Below are positions 11,901-23,421 of a DNA stretch of 64,000 nucleotides, piece by piece. The DNA comes from Pseudozyma flocculosa PF-1. Lineage: Eukaryota; Basidiomycota; Ustilaginomycetes; Ustilaginales; Ustilaginaceae. The notes under the pieces are model-generated. The model saw only the letters and a program-made list of their open reading frames with translations. It made no database searches and was not told where the DNA came from. The DNA is taken from the NCBI RefSeq assembly GCF_000417875.1, contig NW_006920879.1:374130-438129 (forward strand), written 5' to 3'. Both the position numbers and the translations under genes were made by a program. Numbering within the stretch: position 1 is the stretch's first letter; each line of letters opens with the position of its first letter.

Positions 11901-13250
11901 CAGAAGGACAGCATCCGAGCGCTCGTGGCGGCGATGCCGGCCGAGGATAAGAAGATGCTGGAGCAATTCCCCGCCCTGCGCGATGGCCTCCTGCCCGCCG
12001 AGGCGCAGTCGAACGGGGCTGTGGTGCGGGATGTTCGGGGCCGCCTTCTGCCTTCCGATCTCTCCGAGGCAGCGCGCCTCGATGCGCAACTCGGCCTCGG
12101 ACCGGGAGCCGCGCCCACGCTGGCCGACGGCTCCTTTTCGGATGGCTCTGAACGCCTCACCTCGACGCTGCTCGCGCCGACGCTGTTGAAGCCCGCGGTC
12201 ACGGCCCGCCAGCTGCTTACCAGCCATACTCTGCGCCACACCTTCCGCAACCCGCACATCGGCGCGCTCGGCAAGACGGCGCTCGACCTCATCGAAAGCG
12301 AAGGCGTGCTCGGCCGCGCCATCGGACGGTGCTGGTCCTCGATGGAAAGGGGCGGCTGGAATGTCGACCCGGAGCCCCAGGTCAACGCCGCCGAAGATGA
12401 GATGGACGTCGAGGAAGCAGGGATCAACGGGCAAGCCGACGGCAGCAGCGACGACGATGGCCGCGAGGTGCTCGCATCGCTCACCTCGAACCCGGCGCTT
12501 CAGCATCTCGACGACTTGTTCGTCACCAGGGCAGGTCTGGCCGTGCCGAGGCTGGACGAGGTTGGGCAGCCCATCTTTGAGCAGGATGACCCGTCCGACC
12601 CTTCGAGTGCTGCCGGTCCCGACGGGCCACCCCCCGAGCCGCGCCTGGCCACGACGCTGCTCCCCGCGATGGAGCAGCGAGCAGTGGTGCTGGCGGCGCT
12701 CGAGTGCCTGCACGAGCTGGCCGCCGACTCGCGCGAGTACGTCGAGAGGCTCGAGGAGGTGCGCAGCCGACTGGCCACCATCAAGCGTCGTCGGGCCGAG
12801 GTGTGGGCGGCGGTGCGCGAATGGGCCATCGACAAGGAGGAAAAGGGCGAGGGCGAACAGACCTTCCACCCCGTCGCTGCCATTGCGCCTGCAGCAAGTG
12901 GAGCCGACGCCTCGTCACTCGCACCGGGCGGCGACAAGGACGGCGTTGCTACGGCTACCGGTACTCTGACCGCCCCGGCAGGAGCGCGGGGAGAGAACGG
13001 GATGCAGACGCCCACGTCGTCGGGCGGGACGAGCGGCAAGGCGGCCAAGGGCGGAACCACCACCGCGACTGCCGGCAGCAAGGCGAGGAAGAAGACGACC
13101 AAGGCCGCCGCAGCGTCGTCGGCGGCGGCGGGCACGTCTTCGGCCGCGGGTGACAAGGCCCGAGCAGCCTCGCCCCCGCCGCCTCCACCAGGCCGCAGCA
13201 CCGTTACGTCGGCGCTCGCCGGCGTCGCTTTCACCTCGTCCAGTTCCTGA
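8943..13250 (+). CDS. Large disordered protein, possible RXT2-like (Rpd3L subunit)
   Basis: Two exons (8943-11110 and 11213-13250) join in frame through a GTGAGT donor and a TTGCAG acceptor, giving 1401 residues. Residues 1-620 are Ala/Pro/Glu/Thr-rich disorder with an early EEGEITEEGEIVEEP motif. A Gln/His tract and a long Arg/Glu alternating helix (about 665-720) follow. The second exon begins LPGNDHPQYYTDTDSD and includes an eight-Asp run. Its most conserved-looking part is GNRGNKLSRAKGVRWHRRGK followed by a helical segment to about residue 1010. NRGNKL followed by a basic, aromatic stretch recalls the N-terminal domain of fungal RXT2, a subunit of the Rpd3L histone deacetylase complex. 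A coiled coil (HELAADSREYVERLEEVRSR) lies near 1260. The tail is Ala/Gly/Thr-rich. The RXT2 assignment is tentative; the gene structure is well supported. Confidence 0.75.
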
Positions 13251-14433
13251 ATCGGTGCCATGTCAGCGCCAGCGCCGTCGACCCCTTGCTCTGCTACCCT
13301 AAGCACTCGAAGGTCGGAGCGAGTGATCTAGAGGCCCCCTGTCCATCCTCTACACCTGCTCGCTCGCTCGTCCATTGCAAAAGAGACTCTCTATGTATTC
13401 TATCCTCGCCACCCCTTGCTACCTGTTGCCCGCCGCGCACCACGGTATGGATCCCCACGCTCTCCTCGACCGTGATAATCTGCCACGGCGGCGTCTGTGC
13501 TTTCACGGCGAGTTTAGAAGGTGCAGCCCCGACCGGGCCAGGCCAGGCCAGGCCAGGCCGGGTGGACCTCCTTGCAGGTGCCCAAAGGGAAAGGGGGTGG
13601 GCACAGGCCACCGACTCGTCAAGCCGTGACGCGCACCCTCCTCCGCCCTCCGCCCTCTGCCTGCCCCCTCTGGCTCTTTCTTTTCGTTTTTTTCTCCTTC
13701 CGACTGACCGCCCGTGCATGCATGCATGCGATGCGAGGTGGATCATCTCGACTCGACCTGCGTGCGTGCGTGCGTGCGTGCCAACCAACCTGAGCACCCG
13801 CACAAAGTCCAGCCAGCCAGCCAGCCAGGCAAGCCCCGCCGTCGCTTTTGCCAAGCACAGGACAGGACGGCACTCGACCCTAGAGCACTTCCAGCATGGC
13901 CCCCCCGCCTCCCCAAGCCGACAGATATGAGCCCGCCGTTGCCACCCACGACGACAAACACCCGCCACGTACACGGTGGACGCCAACCCGGTTCGGTCGA
14001 GATAGATAGCATTAAAACAACGAGCACCGACACGCACGACACCTCCTCGTCTGTGCCTCGCAGCGCCGCTTTCTCTGGCGCTTTCCGCATCGAAACGGCG
14101 AGAGCAGGCGTACCTCCTTTCTGGGGTCCGACTCCCCCTCTTTCCCCTATCCTTCAACGTCCCCCGGATCTTAATTTTTTTCCCCCAGATGCACGGCGGC
14201 GGCCGCGCTCTTCCCGTAAAATGTGACTCTTGTTTCTTCTTCTTCCTCCTCTTCTTGGATATGGGGGCCCCGGCCCTCGCTTCCCTGCTGCGCCCACAGT
14301 GTCGCTCCCGGCTGACCTCCATCGGCGCGTAGGCTGCACAAGGGCCACTTTGCGGGGACGGGGCGGCATACATTGGCGATAGCGGGTTCGCCTCGACGAC
14401 GACGATAAGAGCAGAGGGAGGGAGGGGGGGCCC
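13251..14433. other. Convergent intergenic region (3' flanks)
   Basis: This 1.18-kb region lies between the stop codons of two convergent genes and holds no recognisable gene. It contains AGGCC tandem units (13534-13561), a CATG run, a (GCGT)n run near 13760-13781, and a CCAG run near 13810-13830. The T-rich tract near 13680 is a candidate 3'-end signal for the upstream gene. Confidence 0.6.
13534..13561. repeat. CCAGG tandem repeat
   Basis: Five consecutive near-identical CCAGG pentamers lie in a 3'-flanking region. This is one of the few AGGC/TGGC-type clusters not positioned upstream of a gene. Confidence 0.8.
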
Positions 14434-16514
14434 TCAGTCGAGGTGCTGGCCGCCGTCGCCATTGCCTGTCGAGCTGACGCCAATCGGCACGCCCATGCCG
14501 CCGCCAGACATGGCGTGGACGGGCTGCTGCATTCGCTGCTGCTGCTGGGGCATGGGGTGGCCCTGCGACTTGCTCTTCTTGGTCATCCTCCCTCCCATGC
14601 TGGGGCTGTGGAGGCCCTCGCCGTCGAACTTGTACCCGGCAGAGTTGCCGGAGCCGGTCCGCTGCATGTCGCGTTCCGAAGGCGATGGGTTGCCAGGCCC
14701 GCCGTGCTGGTCCTCGGAGTCGTCCCACTGGCGCTTGAGGCCCGACACCTTGCGTGCGCCTCCTGCCGCGGCGGGACCTCCTGCAAGGTTGTAGGCAGTA
14801 GCGGTGGCGGCGGCGGCAGCAGCAGCATTGGTAGCACCGTAGGCGGTGTTGTCAGCATAGCTCTGGTGGTTGGAGATGTTTGCCAGCGTCATGGGCGTCG
14901 TGTGACGCCGGTCGCCGGCGATGGGGCGGGCGGCAAGCTGCTGCGCTTGCGTCACGGCATACTGACCTTGATGTGAGGAAGGGAAGGTTGGCGAAGAGGT
15001 GCCGTGACTCTGCAGACCCATGTGCAGGTGCTGCGCGGCTCCGCTGGGCTGCAGCGAGACAGGCGACGGCTGCGCAGTGGTAGGGGCCGAGGTGTGGCTC
15101 TGGTCGTGCGAGTTGCTCCAGCTGGCGCTGCTCGTCATGCTGGCGCTCATGGCCGATGTGTCGGCCGCAGCCGGCGTCGTGTTGGCCCGCATCAGCGGCG
15201 GGGGCTGGCTGCCCGCGTTGCCGCTAGGGCTGGGCAGACCAGGCACCCGCTGTCGCTGGGCGTGCCGCTCCTGCGCCGCCGCCATGACGGCGGCGGTTCG
15301 AGGGTAGTTGTCCGGGTGATAGAGGAACGACTGGATGTTGGCCTCAAAGAGCGGGTAGAGCAGGTCCGCGATGCCGTTCTGCTCGGCCAGCTGCTTGGCC
15401 CTCGCAAACGAGATCCACACGCCTTTGAGGTGCATCGCTCCGACCTTGACCACGACGCGCTCCTTTTCGTTTTTCAAGATGCCGTCTCGCTTGCCGCGCG
15501 ACATCTGCACGACGTTGAGGAGCTTGGTGCCGTTGATCATGTTGTTGTCGTGCCGTCTGGCAACACAAACTCCGCGAGCGTCGACCTGGAAGCAGAGCGT
15601 GCCCTCATCCTCCCACAGCGTGGTGGTGACGCGGTGCCGGCCAGCGAGCGGTAGCTGTGTCGAGTACTGAGGCGCGGAGGTGTACGAGGGCGAAGACACG
15701 TGCTGCGGGACGCGCAGGATGTGACGAGACAAGTCGGGGCGCCATCAAGGGTGGATCGAGTCAGTACACTGTGCTCGTGGCGCTGCGCCAATGCGGGAGC
15801 CGTGACCAGGGGTCAGAGAACACGTACCGAAGAACCATTCACGTGGCTGTGCGTGCCATCGCCGTTCATCGAGAAGTAAGGAGACGCGTGACCCGTGTGC
15901 GAAGAGTGGGTCGGCGTGTGCGGCCCAAGGTGGTGGTTGCCGCCGCCGTAGCTGTAGCTAGCGTGCTGGCCGCCGTGGTGCATCATCATGCCGTTCATCG
16001 ACGAGTGGTAGGCAGTCGCGCCCGCCGCAGGCGTGGGAGGGGCGGTCTGGACATGGTGCGCCGTGCCGCCGTTCGGGTAGCCGTAGCCGTTCGTGTACTG
16101 CGAGTAGGCCACGTGAGAGTTGTGACCGTACGGGCTCGGGCTTCCGCCGTAGACGGGAGCCGAGGGGTAGCCATACGGCGACCACGAGTTGGTGTGGCTG
16201 CCGTTGACGGGGCTCGTCAGGGAAGCGTGCGAGTGGGCGTGGTGTCCGCTGTGGTGGTGGTGAGCGGCAGCAGCGTGGTGTCCGTGACCGTCGCCGTACA
16301 GGGATCCCGAGTTGGAGCCCGGCGCGCTGCCAGAACCCGAGGCGGGAACCGATCCGGAGCGGGCGGCCTGGTCGGCCACAGTGGTGGCTGCGGCAGCGCC
16401 AACAGCAGCGCCTTCCCTACTGGCCATGTGGTTGCCCGACGATCCGGGGACAGGAGAGTTGGTGCCGTAGCTACCGTTGCCGTGGCCGTGGTGGAGGGGG
16501 GAAGCGGTGGACAT
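14434..16514 (-). CDS. ust1: APSES transcription factor Ust1/StuA
   Basis: Two exons (16514-15828 and 15702-14434) join in frame at a GTACGT donor and a CCCGCAG acceptor, giving 651 residues. Residues 1-229 are a Gly/Ser/His/Tyr-rich activation-type region with His runs. The APSES DNA-binding domain spans about residues 250-360: [39 protein letters not shown], a basic [20 protein letters not shown] segment, [20 protein letters not shown] and [18 protein letters not shown]. This matches StuA/Sok2/Phd1/EFG1 very closely. In Ustilago maydis, Ust1 controls dimorphism, sporulation and virulence. The C-terminal part is Ser/Gln/Ala-rich with a basic GLKRQW motif and a second basic cluster (MTKKSKS) that could serve as nuclear localisation signals. 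The 5.5 kb upstream lacks other genes, which fits a heavily regulated locus. Confidence 0.93.
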
Positions 16515-17369
16515 GACGAGACTGGGAAGCGAGAGGGGAAAGGACTAGTCAAGAGAGCCGGAGCTGGAGGAGACCCGGCGTGTATCCGTGAGCCCTAGAC
16601 AGTCGATAAGGGATAAGGGAGGGTTTTTGATGCTTTTCGTGCGCTGCAGAGCAACGGCGAGATGCTTGCGTATCCGAGACGGTTCCAGAGCGATGAGCGG
16701 AGCACAAATGGCTGAGATGGGAAGGAGGCAGCAGCGCTAGCCACACACGCGGACGTGACCGCCAGAAGAGAAGCCGGCGCACTTGGCACGCTCGCGTCGA
16801 TTCGTTGCCGCCGTACCGAGCTGATCCCTCGAGACGCCTTGATGCAGGGACAGGGCCAAGAGAGGAGACCGAACAGAGGTTCGGACTAGGCCGAGTGATC
16901 GGTGGCGGTTGCCGTGGAAACGAAGGGCGAAAGAAACGAGGGAGAGAAGAGGAAGGAGACGCCCGCGAAATGAGCGCTCGCCCAGTTTTGAGGCGAGGAC
17001 CGAAGTGGCTCGAGATAGGTCGCGACGACGGCAGGTCGATGCGTGACTCTTGCGGGGGCCCGCCGAGAGTAACTCCGTCAGTCGCTGTCTTGGACCGAGG
17101 AGGATGGGAGGATGGAAAAGGAAAGCGCGAGGATGGTGGCTGGGGTCGGTGCTGATGGTTGAAGCAGGAAGCAAGAGGCGCGATGGTGACAGGCAAGGGT
17201 CGTCGAGTATGGAGGGATGGAAGGGAAGGAAGGGGGGGGGGGCGTTGAATGGAGGAGGAGCAAAAGGCGGCGGTGATCTGTAGGTTGGCAGAAGGATGCG
17301 AGGACGCAGAAAAGAGCAGCACCTCACAGGCAGGCAGGGCAGCGCAGGCACGGCAGGACAGGGCTGGGC

Positions 17370-17434
17370 GGGCAGGCAGGCGGGCAGGCAGGCGGGCAGG
17401 CAGGCGGGCAGGCAGGCGGGCAGGCAGGCAGGCA
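17370..17434. repeat. Tandem 12-mer GGGCAGGCAGGC
   Basis: Five consecutive exact copies of GGGCAGGCAGGC are followed by extra AGGC units. The array lies about 860-920 bases upstream of the ust1 start codon, inside a wider GGCA-rich stretch (17326-17450). Confidence 0.9.
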
Positions 17435-18185
17435 GACTGGCAGACTGGCGCACGCAGGTGGCTCGCCCATGGAGAAAGCGAGAGGGCAAGGACCGGCACA
17501 GAGGCAGCAGGCAGGCTGCCTGCAGGCGGAATGGCAGCGGAGGGCGGCACAGCGCAGCACCACGGCGGGCAGCCCCCTCAACTGCTTAAAAAATCGAGAA
17601 TCACGAAAAAGAGCCCAGCAGAGGGACGTGGGCCTAGCGCTCGCTCGCTCGCTTGCTCGCCCGCCCGCCCGGCCGGCCTGGCCCTGCGGACCGAAGAGGC
17701 CCACCCCAAGCCAGGGCGCGATTGGGCGGGGGCAGGGCAGGAGGCCTACCGTACCCTGCCTTCGGCCTGCCCACAGAGCGCACCGTACCCTGCCTGTCCG
17801 AGCGAGGCGGCAAGCGGCAAATTTTTGCTCGCTCGCCGTCCGTGTGCCCGCCGCGACTTGCCTCACGCCCCTGCCTCGCTCGCCCGCCCGCTCGCTCGCC
17901 CCTCGGCCCCCTTCGCGGCCTCCCCCCCATCCCCCCTCCCAGCGAGTTCCGAATTTTCCCTCCCTAGGCTGGTCGCCTCCGCCCCGACGCTGTCCCTTTC
18001 CTTTCCCCCCCTCCTGCTGGCGCGACGCCGAGGCTGACTCCCTTGCCAGTCGCGGGCCTATGCAGAAGAAGGGCAGGAAGCAAGCAAGAGAGGGCTGCAG
18101 ATCTCCTAGGACTCGAGATTGCCAGGCCGAGGCACTTTGGCAGAGCCTCTCCGTGCCCTACGGTACCTCGCACGCACGCAGTCAA

Positions 18186-18186
18186 A

Positions 18187-18225
<39 letters not shown>
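18186..18225. repeat. (ACGC)10 microsatellite
   Basis: Ten consecutive ACGC units form a perfect tetranucleotide tract in the long region upstream of ust1. Confidence 0.92.
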
Positions 18226-21200
18226 TCGCTCGCCAGCTTGACCGTGCTTGCTTGCTGCCCCGCCCATTGCGCCGCCTTCTATCCGGCTGCCATTCCCGGC
18301 CCCTGGTGGTGTCCCTGGTGGTCCGTCATGGTCTACCGTATGCTTCGTTTCGGCGGCGCCGGAGGTGAGGAGGCGCTTCAATCTTCGATTCTCTTGCAAA
18401 CCCTCACGGTGAGCAGGCTGAGGCAGCGAATAATCGAACTTCCGCGATGTCGAAAGGGGCGGCGGCGTTTGTGTGGTTGGATGACCGGCGAGGCCGAGCC
18501 GGAATTGCCGTGCGAGGGGGGGCCTCGCCTTTCGCCGGAGGCTACCGCCTGGTCGCCTCCGGCAGAGGGTTCCGAGGGCCTTGCGTACATGTCCCTACGC
18601 CCTCGTCGCCAGCCAGCTTTGCCTACCTAGGCCTGTCCAGAGCCGGGCCTCGCCGTGCAGCATCTGCCGCGTGCCCTCCGCGACCGCCCGAGGAGATGGA
18701 TGGCATGGCATGGCCGCCATGCTGTTCGCCTGCGCCATCCAGCTGGGGACGCCCACGACGGCTTTGAACAGCATCGTGGCCGCACCGCGCTCTCACAAGT
18801 ACGCCAGAGTACCGCAGGTGGTCCTCGAGCAACTGCTCCATAGGCGCGGGCGGCTAAGGTCCATCCAGTCGGCTGTGACACACACACATCGGCGGCGGCC
18901 TGACACCAGCCGGCCAACGGCCACCCCATTCTCATTCTCTCTCTGGGGGCCGTTGGCACCGCCCAGACTGGCCCGTCTCTCGTGGCTGAATCGGGTGATT
19001 CCGCCGAAGAATCGATCAGGAGCTAGTTCGAGGTTTGAAAGCAGAGAGGGACGGGCCCAGCTATGATTGGACCGCGCGATTCATTCTGAAACCTCTTTTC
19101 GCCCGAGTCGACGGCCGAAGCCTACGCACGTACGTGTCTCTGCCCGCGAAGCGTTCGTCAGGCAGGGCAGGGCGCAGGGGTGCGGGCGGAAGGGCCCCCA
19201 TGAGGAGCGCAAAAGTAGCCGCCTTTCTTGAACTGCTCGACGCGGAGGAGAGGACCAGGCTACCGTAGGGTCGATGGCGACGGCGGAGCGCCACAGCCGG
19301 CCATCTCGATCGTCTTTCTGGGCTAACCATGTACCGGTAAAGTAGCTGGATGGCACCACGCAACCACCGAGGCTCCGAGCTCGTGTGCGGTGAGCCGAGC
19401 ACGGACGGGCACAGCCGAATGGACCTCAGAAGATACGCCGTCGACGCCGGTCTAGACCTGTCCTCTAGCTCGCCCCCCAGCATCACAAAAAGAGAGATAC
19501 GGTGCCTAGCCGCTAGACTGGGGGGAAGAAGCCTGAGCAGCTTTCGCCATGCCGATTGCAGAACGCGGCGCGCTCGTCCTCATCTGACGCTCCGGAGAGG
19601 ACGGACCTCTTCGTTGCCGCACGCCTGCAACTCACAGGTGTACGTACACACGATGGTATCGCACCTGGTCTTTCCAACGGCGGAAGCGTCGGTCAATTGA
19701 GAGCAAAGTACCGCAGCGACGTGAGATGATGGCGCTCTCCTTGTCCCAGGTACCTACATACCTGCCTGTCCTTCCCACAGGACACGTCGCTCGACGTGGG
19801 ATCGAAATGGGGCCCACCCCTTGACGCCGCCTTGGGGTGCAACTGACAGCCACATGCACACAGAGAGAGTGGCGCTAGGCGTAGGCTAACACAGCATCGC
19901 GAGGTCCTGACACCAGGACCGGCATTTCCGCACAGAGTGGAGGACACGAGCGCTGCCTGTGAGTCTCAGGCAAGACTCTGGTCTTGACTGCACATGTCCA
20001 TCGTGTCGAAAAGGCCTCAGAGTCTTCACTTCACCTCGGAGACGCGCTCCAACGACTGGACGAGGATGGCCCGGGCAGGTAGGTAACGGAAGGAGCGCGG
20101 GTCGACGAGGAACGTCGTTCGAGTCGTGACCGGGTGTACACGCGCGATGGATGTACGGGCGGCTGCACAAGCATGGAACCTCTGGTCCACCTTCGCCACG
20201 GGCCACAACGACGCGCCAGGCCGCCAGAAGAGGCTAGGGCATGCCGTACGTCGGACTTGCAGGAGGTTGGGACCCAGCATGTCGGGATGCTCCTTGACCC
20301 GCCTCGTCACTCGTCTGGCTTGCTTGTGTCTGCATGCAGGTAGGCGTCGTCCTGCGAGGACCCGTCCGCCACGCCGCTTCACCAGACCGGCCTGCTTCAT
20401 ACCGTCGTAGCTGACCAGCGTGCTGCGTCGCCTCCGCCCGCCCTTTCTCTTGCTACGGATTAACTTGTGCCGTACGGTGTCGGTACAATCCTGTACGAAA
20501 AGGGAACAGTTCGGGCTCGGCGTGGCGGGTACGTAACGCGGGCTCGGCGTCAAGCCAGCTGGGGATCATCGCCCACGCCGCCAGACGGCCGAACTCGCAT
20601 GGTTTTTGCCAGACAGGGGGAGGGCCGAGGAGGAGCTCTCTTTCCTCTGCGGCTCCAACGCCAGGGAGCGGGCCGCTCGGCGAGGCGAAGTCTTGCGCCG
20701 ACGGCGCGAGCGGTTCAATGCGTTCCGAGCCTGCGCCAGGAGCGCGCGGCCCCGCGGGACTGGACTTGCCTGGCTCTCCTCGCAAAGTGGTTCAGGAGAA
20801 CCGGTCGGCGCCGATCCGACGGCCCATTTTCGGCCCAGCGTGACCTTGGCTGTGATCTTATCGGATGCACTTCGATCACTGTGACAGTACGGCGGTCAGT
20901 CTGGACTGGATCGCCTCTTCAGCTTGAGCCGCTCGGCCGGGTGGAGAAGGAAGAGTTTCACAAAGGCTAGAGGGGCGAATGGGGTAGACTGAGGGTGTAA
21001 GATGACCAGCGCGAGGCCGACGGCGACGGCATCGACACACATACATGTGCGTTCGGATGGGAGTACGTGGAGGCGGGTGCCGCAGCGGGGAAAAGGGCGG
21101 TATGCACGCACGCGGGTCCAACATGGTCCCGGTGCCAGGGTGTGCGTACATACGTATGTAGCAAACAGCGTTCGCCTGCACGTCATGCGCACAGCCCGCG

Positions 21201-21985
21201 CCACCGGGTGTGCCAAATGCTCCCGCAGCACGGCAGATGACGAGGACGAGGGGGCGCAGGGTTGGGTGCCACGCGCGGCGGGCCACTTTCTGCGAGCCAG
21301 AGAGCCAGACGACCCGACGAGGCGGGCGTGCACGTTCGGACCCGAGGGAGCTGTCAGGGAAGCTGCATTTCGTACCGAATTGATGGGAGGTTTTGCCCCG
21401 GCAGATGCTGGATGTGCCGTTCGTCCGACCTGCCTCCCTGGCTGTCGAAGGCTTCCTGCCCGCTTGCATCCGTACAGACGGCCTCCCTCGAGCTGACCAG
21501 ACCGAGCAACAATCTTAATGCACCAGCGGGCAGACGACATGCAATCCGTACAGCATACAGAAGTGCGCATGCTATGCAAGGGCGATGCTTGGTGATCTAC
21601 GGTGGCACTTGCACACCCACAGAGCACCGCGCCCTAGACTGCCCCGATCTCGCTGGTCTCGGGACGTTTGCAGGATTGTCGTGCACAGACTGGTCCGGCC
21701 GCTCGCGCTGGTCCACTGCGCCGTGGCAGACGAACAACAACAACGAGAGATGGCCCAGGGCTGACGTGGGCGGCAAGGGTTGCACGTCGAACCAAGAGCG
21801 GCGCGGTCTGGCTTTCCGCCCCGCTCTGCAACTGCACAAGGCTGGTCGCGACCAGGCATCTATGTTTCCGATGCAACACCGACAAAGGCTAGCGACGAGC
21901 AGACTATGATACACAATCGCCCTCGGGCGATGGACGGAGACAAAAGAGACAGCAGAAGTGCACCGCGGATCGGCGAGGTGCGGGC

Positions 21986-23421
21986 CTAGAGGTTACCTCG
22001 TCCCTCCTCCTCGAGCGCCTGCCCGACCGCCCTGATGACCTGGTCGTGCACGTCCCGGTGGGCCGCCACCACGCCCTTGTTGTCCTTGAGCGTGCGTCCG
22101 ACGCCAAAGTCGAGCGAGCGCCCGCGAATGTCGCTGACCCGGCCGCCGGCCTCTTCGACGATGAGGGAGCCGGCCGCATGGTCCTACGGGAGCCGTAAGA
22201 GGGAGGATCGCCGCGGTCAGCCATTTCCCATGCGAGACCGACACTCGCGCCTTGCCACCGGCTCTCGACTCACCCAGATCTTCTCCTGGTAGCTTCCATC
22301 GCCGACGGGCAGGCGAAGGTAGACGTCGCCGTCGCCCCTTGCGATGCTGACATACTTGGCCTGACTGTCCATGCGGACGGGTTCGGCCGTAATTCCGAGC
22401 AACTCGGCGATGCGTGCGTTGGTACCATGCGACGAGTGACCGGCCTCGACCGACTCGCAGAACGAGGCAGACGAGAGGCTCGAAATCTTGTTCATCGTGA
22501 TCGCAGTCTCGCTGTCCGACTCGGCCTGAATGGGGCGCTGTCGTCCGGCGAAGGGAGGAGGGAGGGTCGAGGCGGATGTCGTGCGCTTGGCGACGAGGTC
22601 AGCAAGAGGGCCACAGAAGGCGACAAGTCGCTGGAGGATATCCGAGGAAGCGGGCGGCCAAAACCCACCTGGAAAGCGCCCTGGCCCTTGACGGCCACAA
22701 AGAGGGTGCCGAGGTCGTTGCGCTTTGCCCCGGCGCCAAACTCGCCCTCCTTGGGCTTGGCCGAAGAAGCGTCGTGGGGCAGATTGGGGCAGCCAATGAC
22801 GCCGACCTGAACCTCGCCGTCGACCATGAAGGCGAGGCAGACGGCGTACTGACCGCCGCGGAGGAAGCCCTTTGTGCCGTCGATGGGGTCGAGTGCCCAG
22901 CAGCGACCGGACCTTCCTCCCTCGGCGTTGCCACGGTCAATGGCGGCCAGGAGTGCCTCTTCCGAGAGGTCCTGAGTGCCCCATGCCTGCGAGGCGGCCT
23001 CGGAGGACTTGGAGGCTGCGTCGGCGACGGCGGGGCACTCCTGGGCAGGGCTTGCGAGGGCCTCGTTGGCGAGCTTGACAATCTGGTCGCGCAGGTTCTT
23101 GGCCTCGGGGTTACGGAGGTCCTTGGAGTCCTCCTCGCCGACGATGGCATCCGCGGAAAAGTGCGATGCGATGACGGTGTTGACGACGGCCTGGGCGGAG
23201 TAGTCGCCGACGGTGACGGGCGACTTGTCCTTTTTGGTGACGGTGTCGGCGGTGACGAGGTTGCGGAAGACCTTGTCGGTGAGGGAGCAAGCCCGGGTGA
23301 CGGCCGAGATGGCCACCTGGCGCTCGAGGTGGTACGCGGCTGCAGACGACATGTTGCGGAGAGCAGCGGTGGATCGGAGGTGATGCGAAACGGTGGATAG
23401 GCGGGCCAAGGGCGACGGCAT
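21986..23421 (-). CDS. MET22: 3'(2'),5'-bisphosphate nucleotidase (Met22/Hal2)
   Basis: Three exons (23421-22669, 22525-22274, 22183-21986) assemble in frame to 400 residues. The enzyme hydrolyses 3'-phosphoadenosine 5'-phosphate (PAP) to AMP, clearing the by-product of sulfate assimilation; the family is Mg-dependent and inhibited by Li and Na. Signatures are VTVGDYSAQAVVN, the metal-binding GEEDSKDLR, ALDPIDGTKGFLRGGQYA (motif DPIDGT), ARGDGDVYLRLP and the exon-junction motif KIWDHAAGSLIVEEAGG. A second in-frame ATG at 23352 begins MSSAAAYHLERQ and has A at -3, while the first has C at -3. The 23-residue extension from the first ATG is basic, hydroxylated and free of acidic residues, like a mitochondrial presequence. 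The start is therefore ambiguous. Both introns have GTGGGT or GTGAGT donors. Confidence 0.93.

Larger units (their letters stand above)
16515..21985. promoter_or_regulatory. 5.5-kb gene-free region upstream of ust1
   Basis: I see no convincing gene here. Open frames are short or low-complexity and overlap each other on both strands without protein-like composition. The first 3 kb carry GGGCAGGCAGGC tandem units, pyrimidine-rich tracts, Arg/Pro/Ala shadow frames and a (CGCA)10 run. From about 18300 to 21985 the composition is mixed and without clear repeats. It probably holds the ust1 promoter, a possible long 5' leader, and the 3' flank of the MET22 gene at the far end. A non-coding transcript cannot be excluded from sequence. 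Confidence 0.5.

Noticed and set aside
11544..12869. 441-residue antisense frame under the disordered-protein gene
   Set aside because: It is composition-driven, without recognisable motifs or splice context.
16549..17550. 333-residue minus-strand frame rich in Pro, Ser and Leu upstream of ust1
   Set aside because: It is generated by tandem GGCA units and pyrimidine tracts, and overlaps other equally open frames on both strands.
20896..21627. 243-residue minus-strand frame in the gap upstream of ust1
   Set aside because: It lacks motifs, has mixed composition and overlaps other frames of similar length. Codon third positions show no coding bias by eye.
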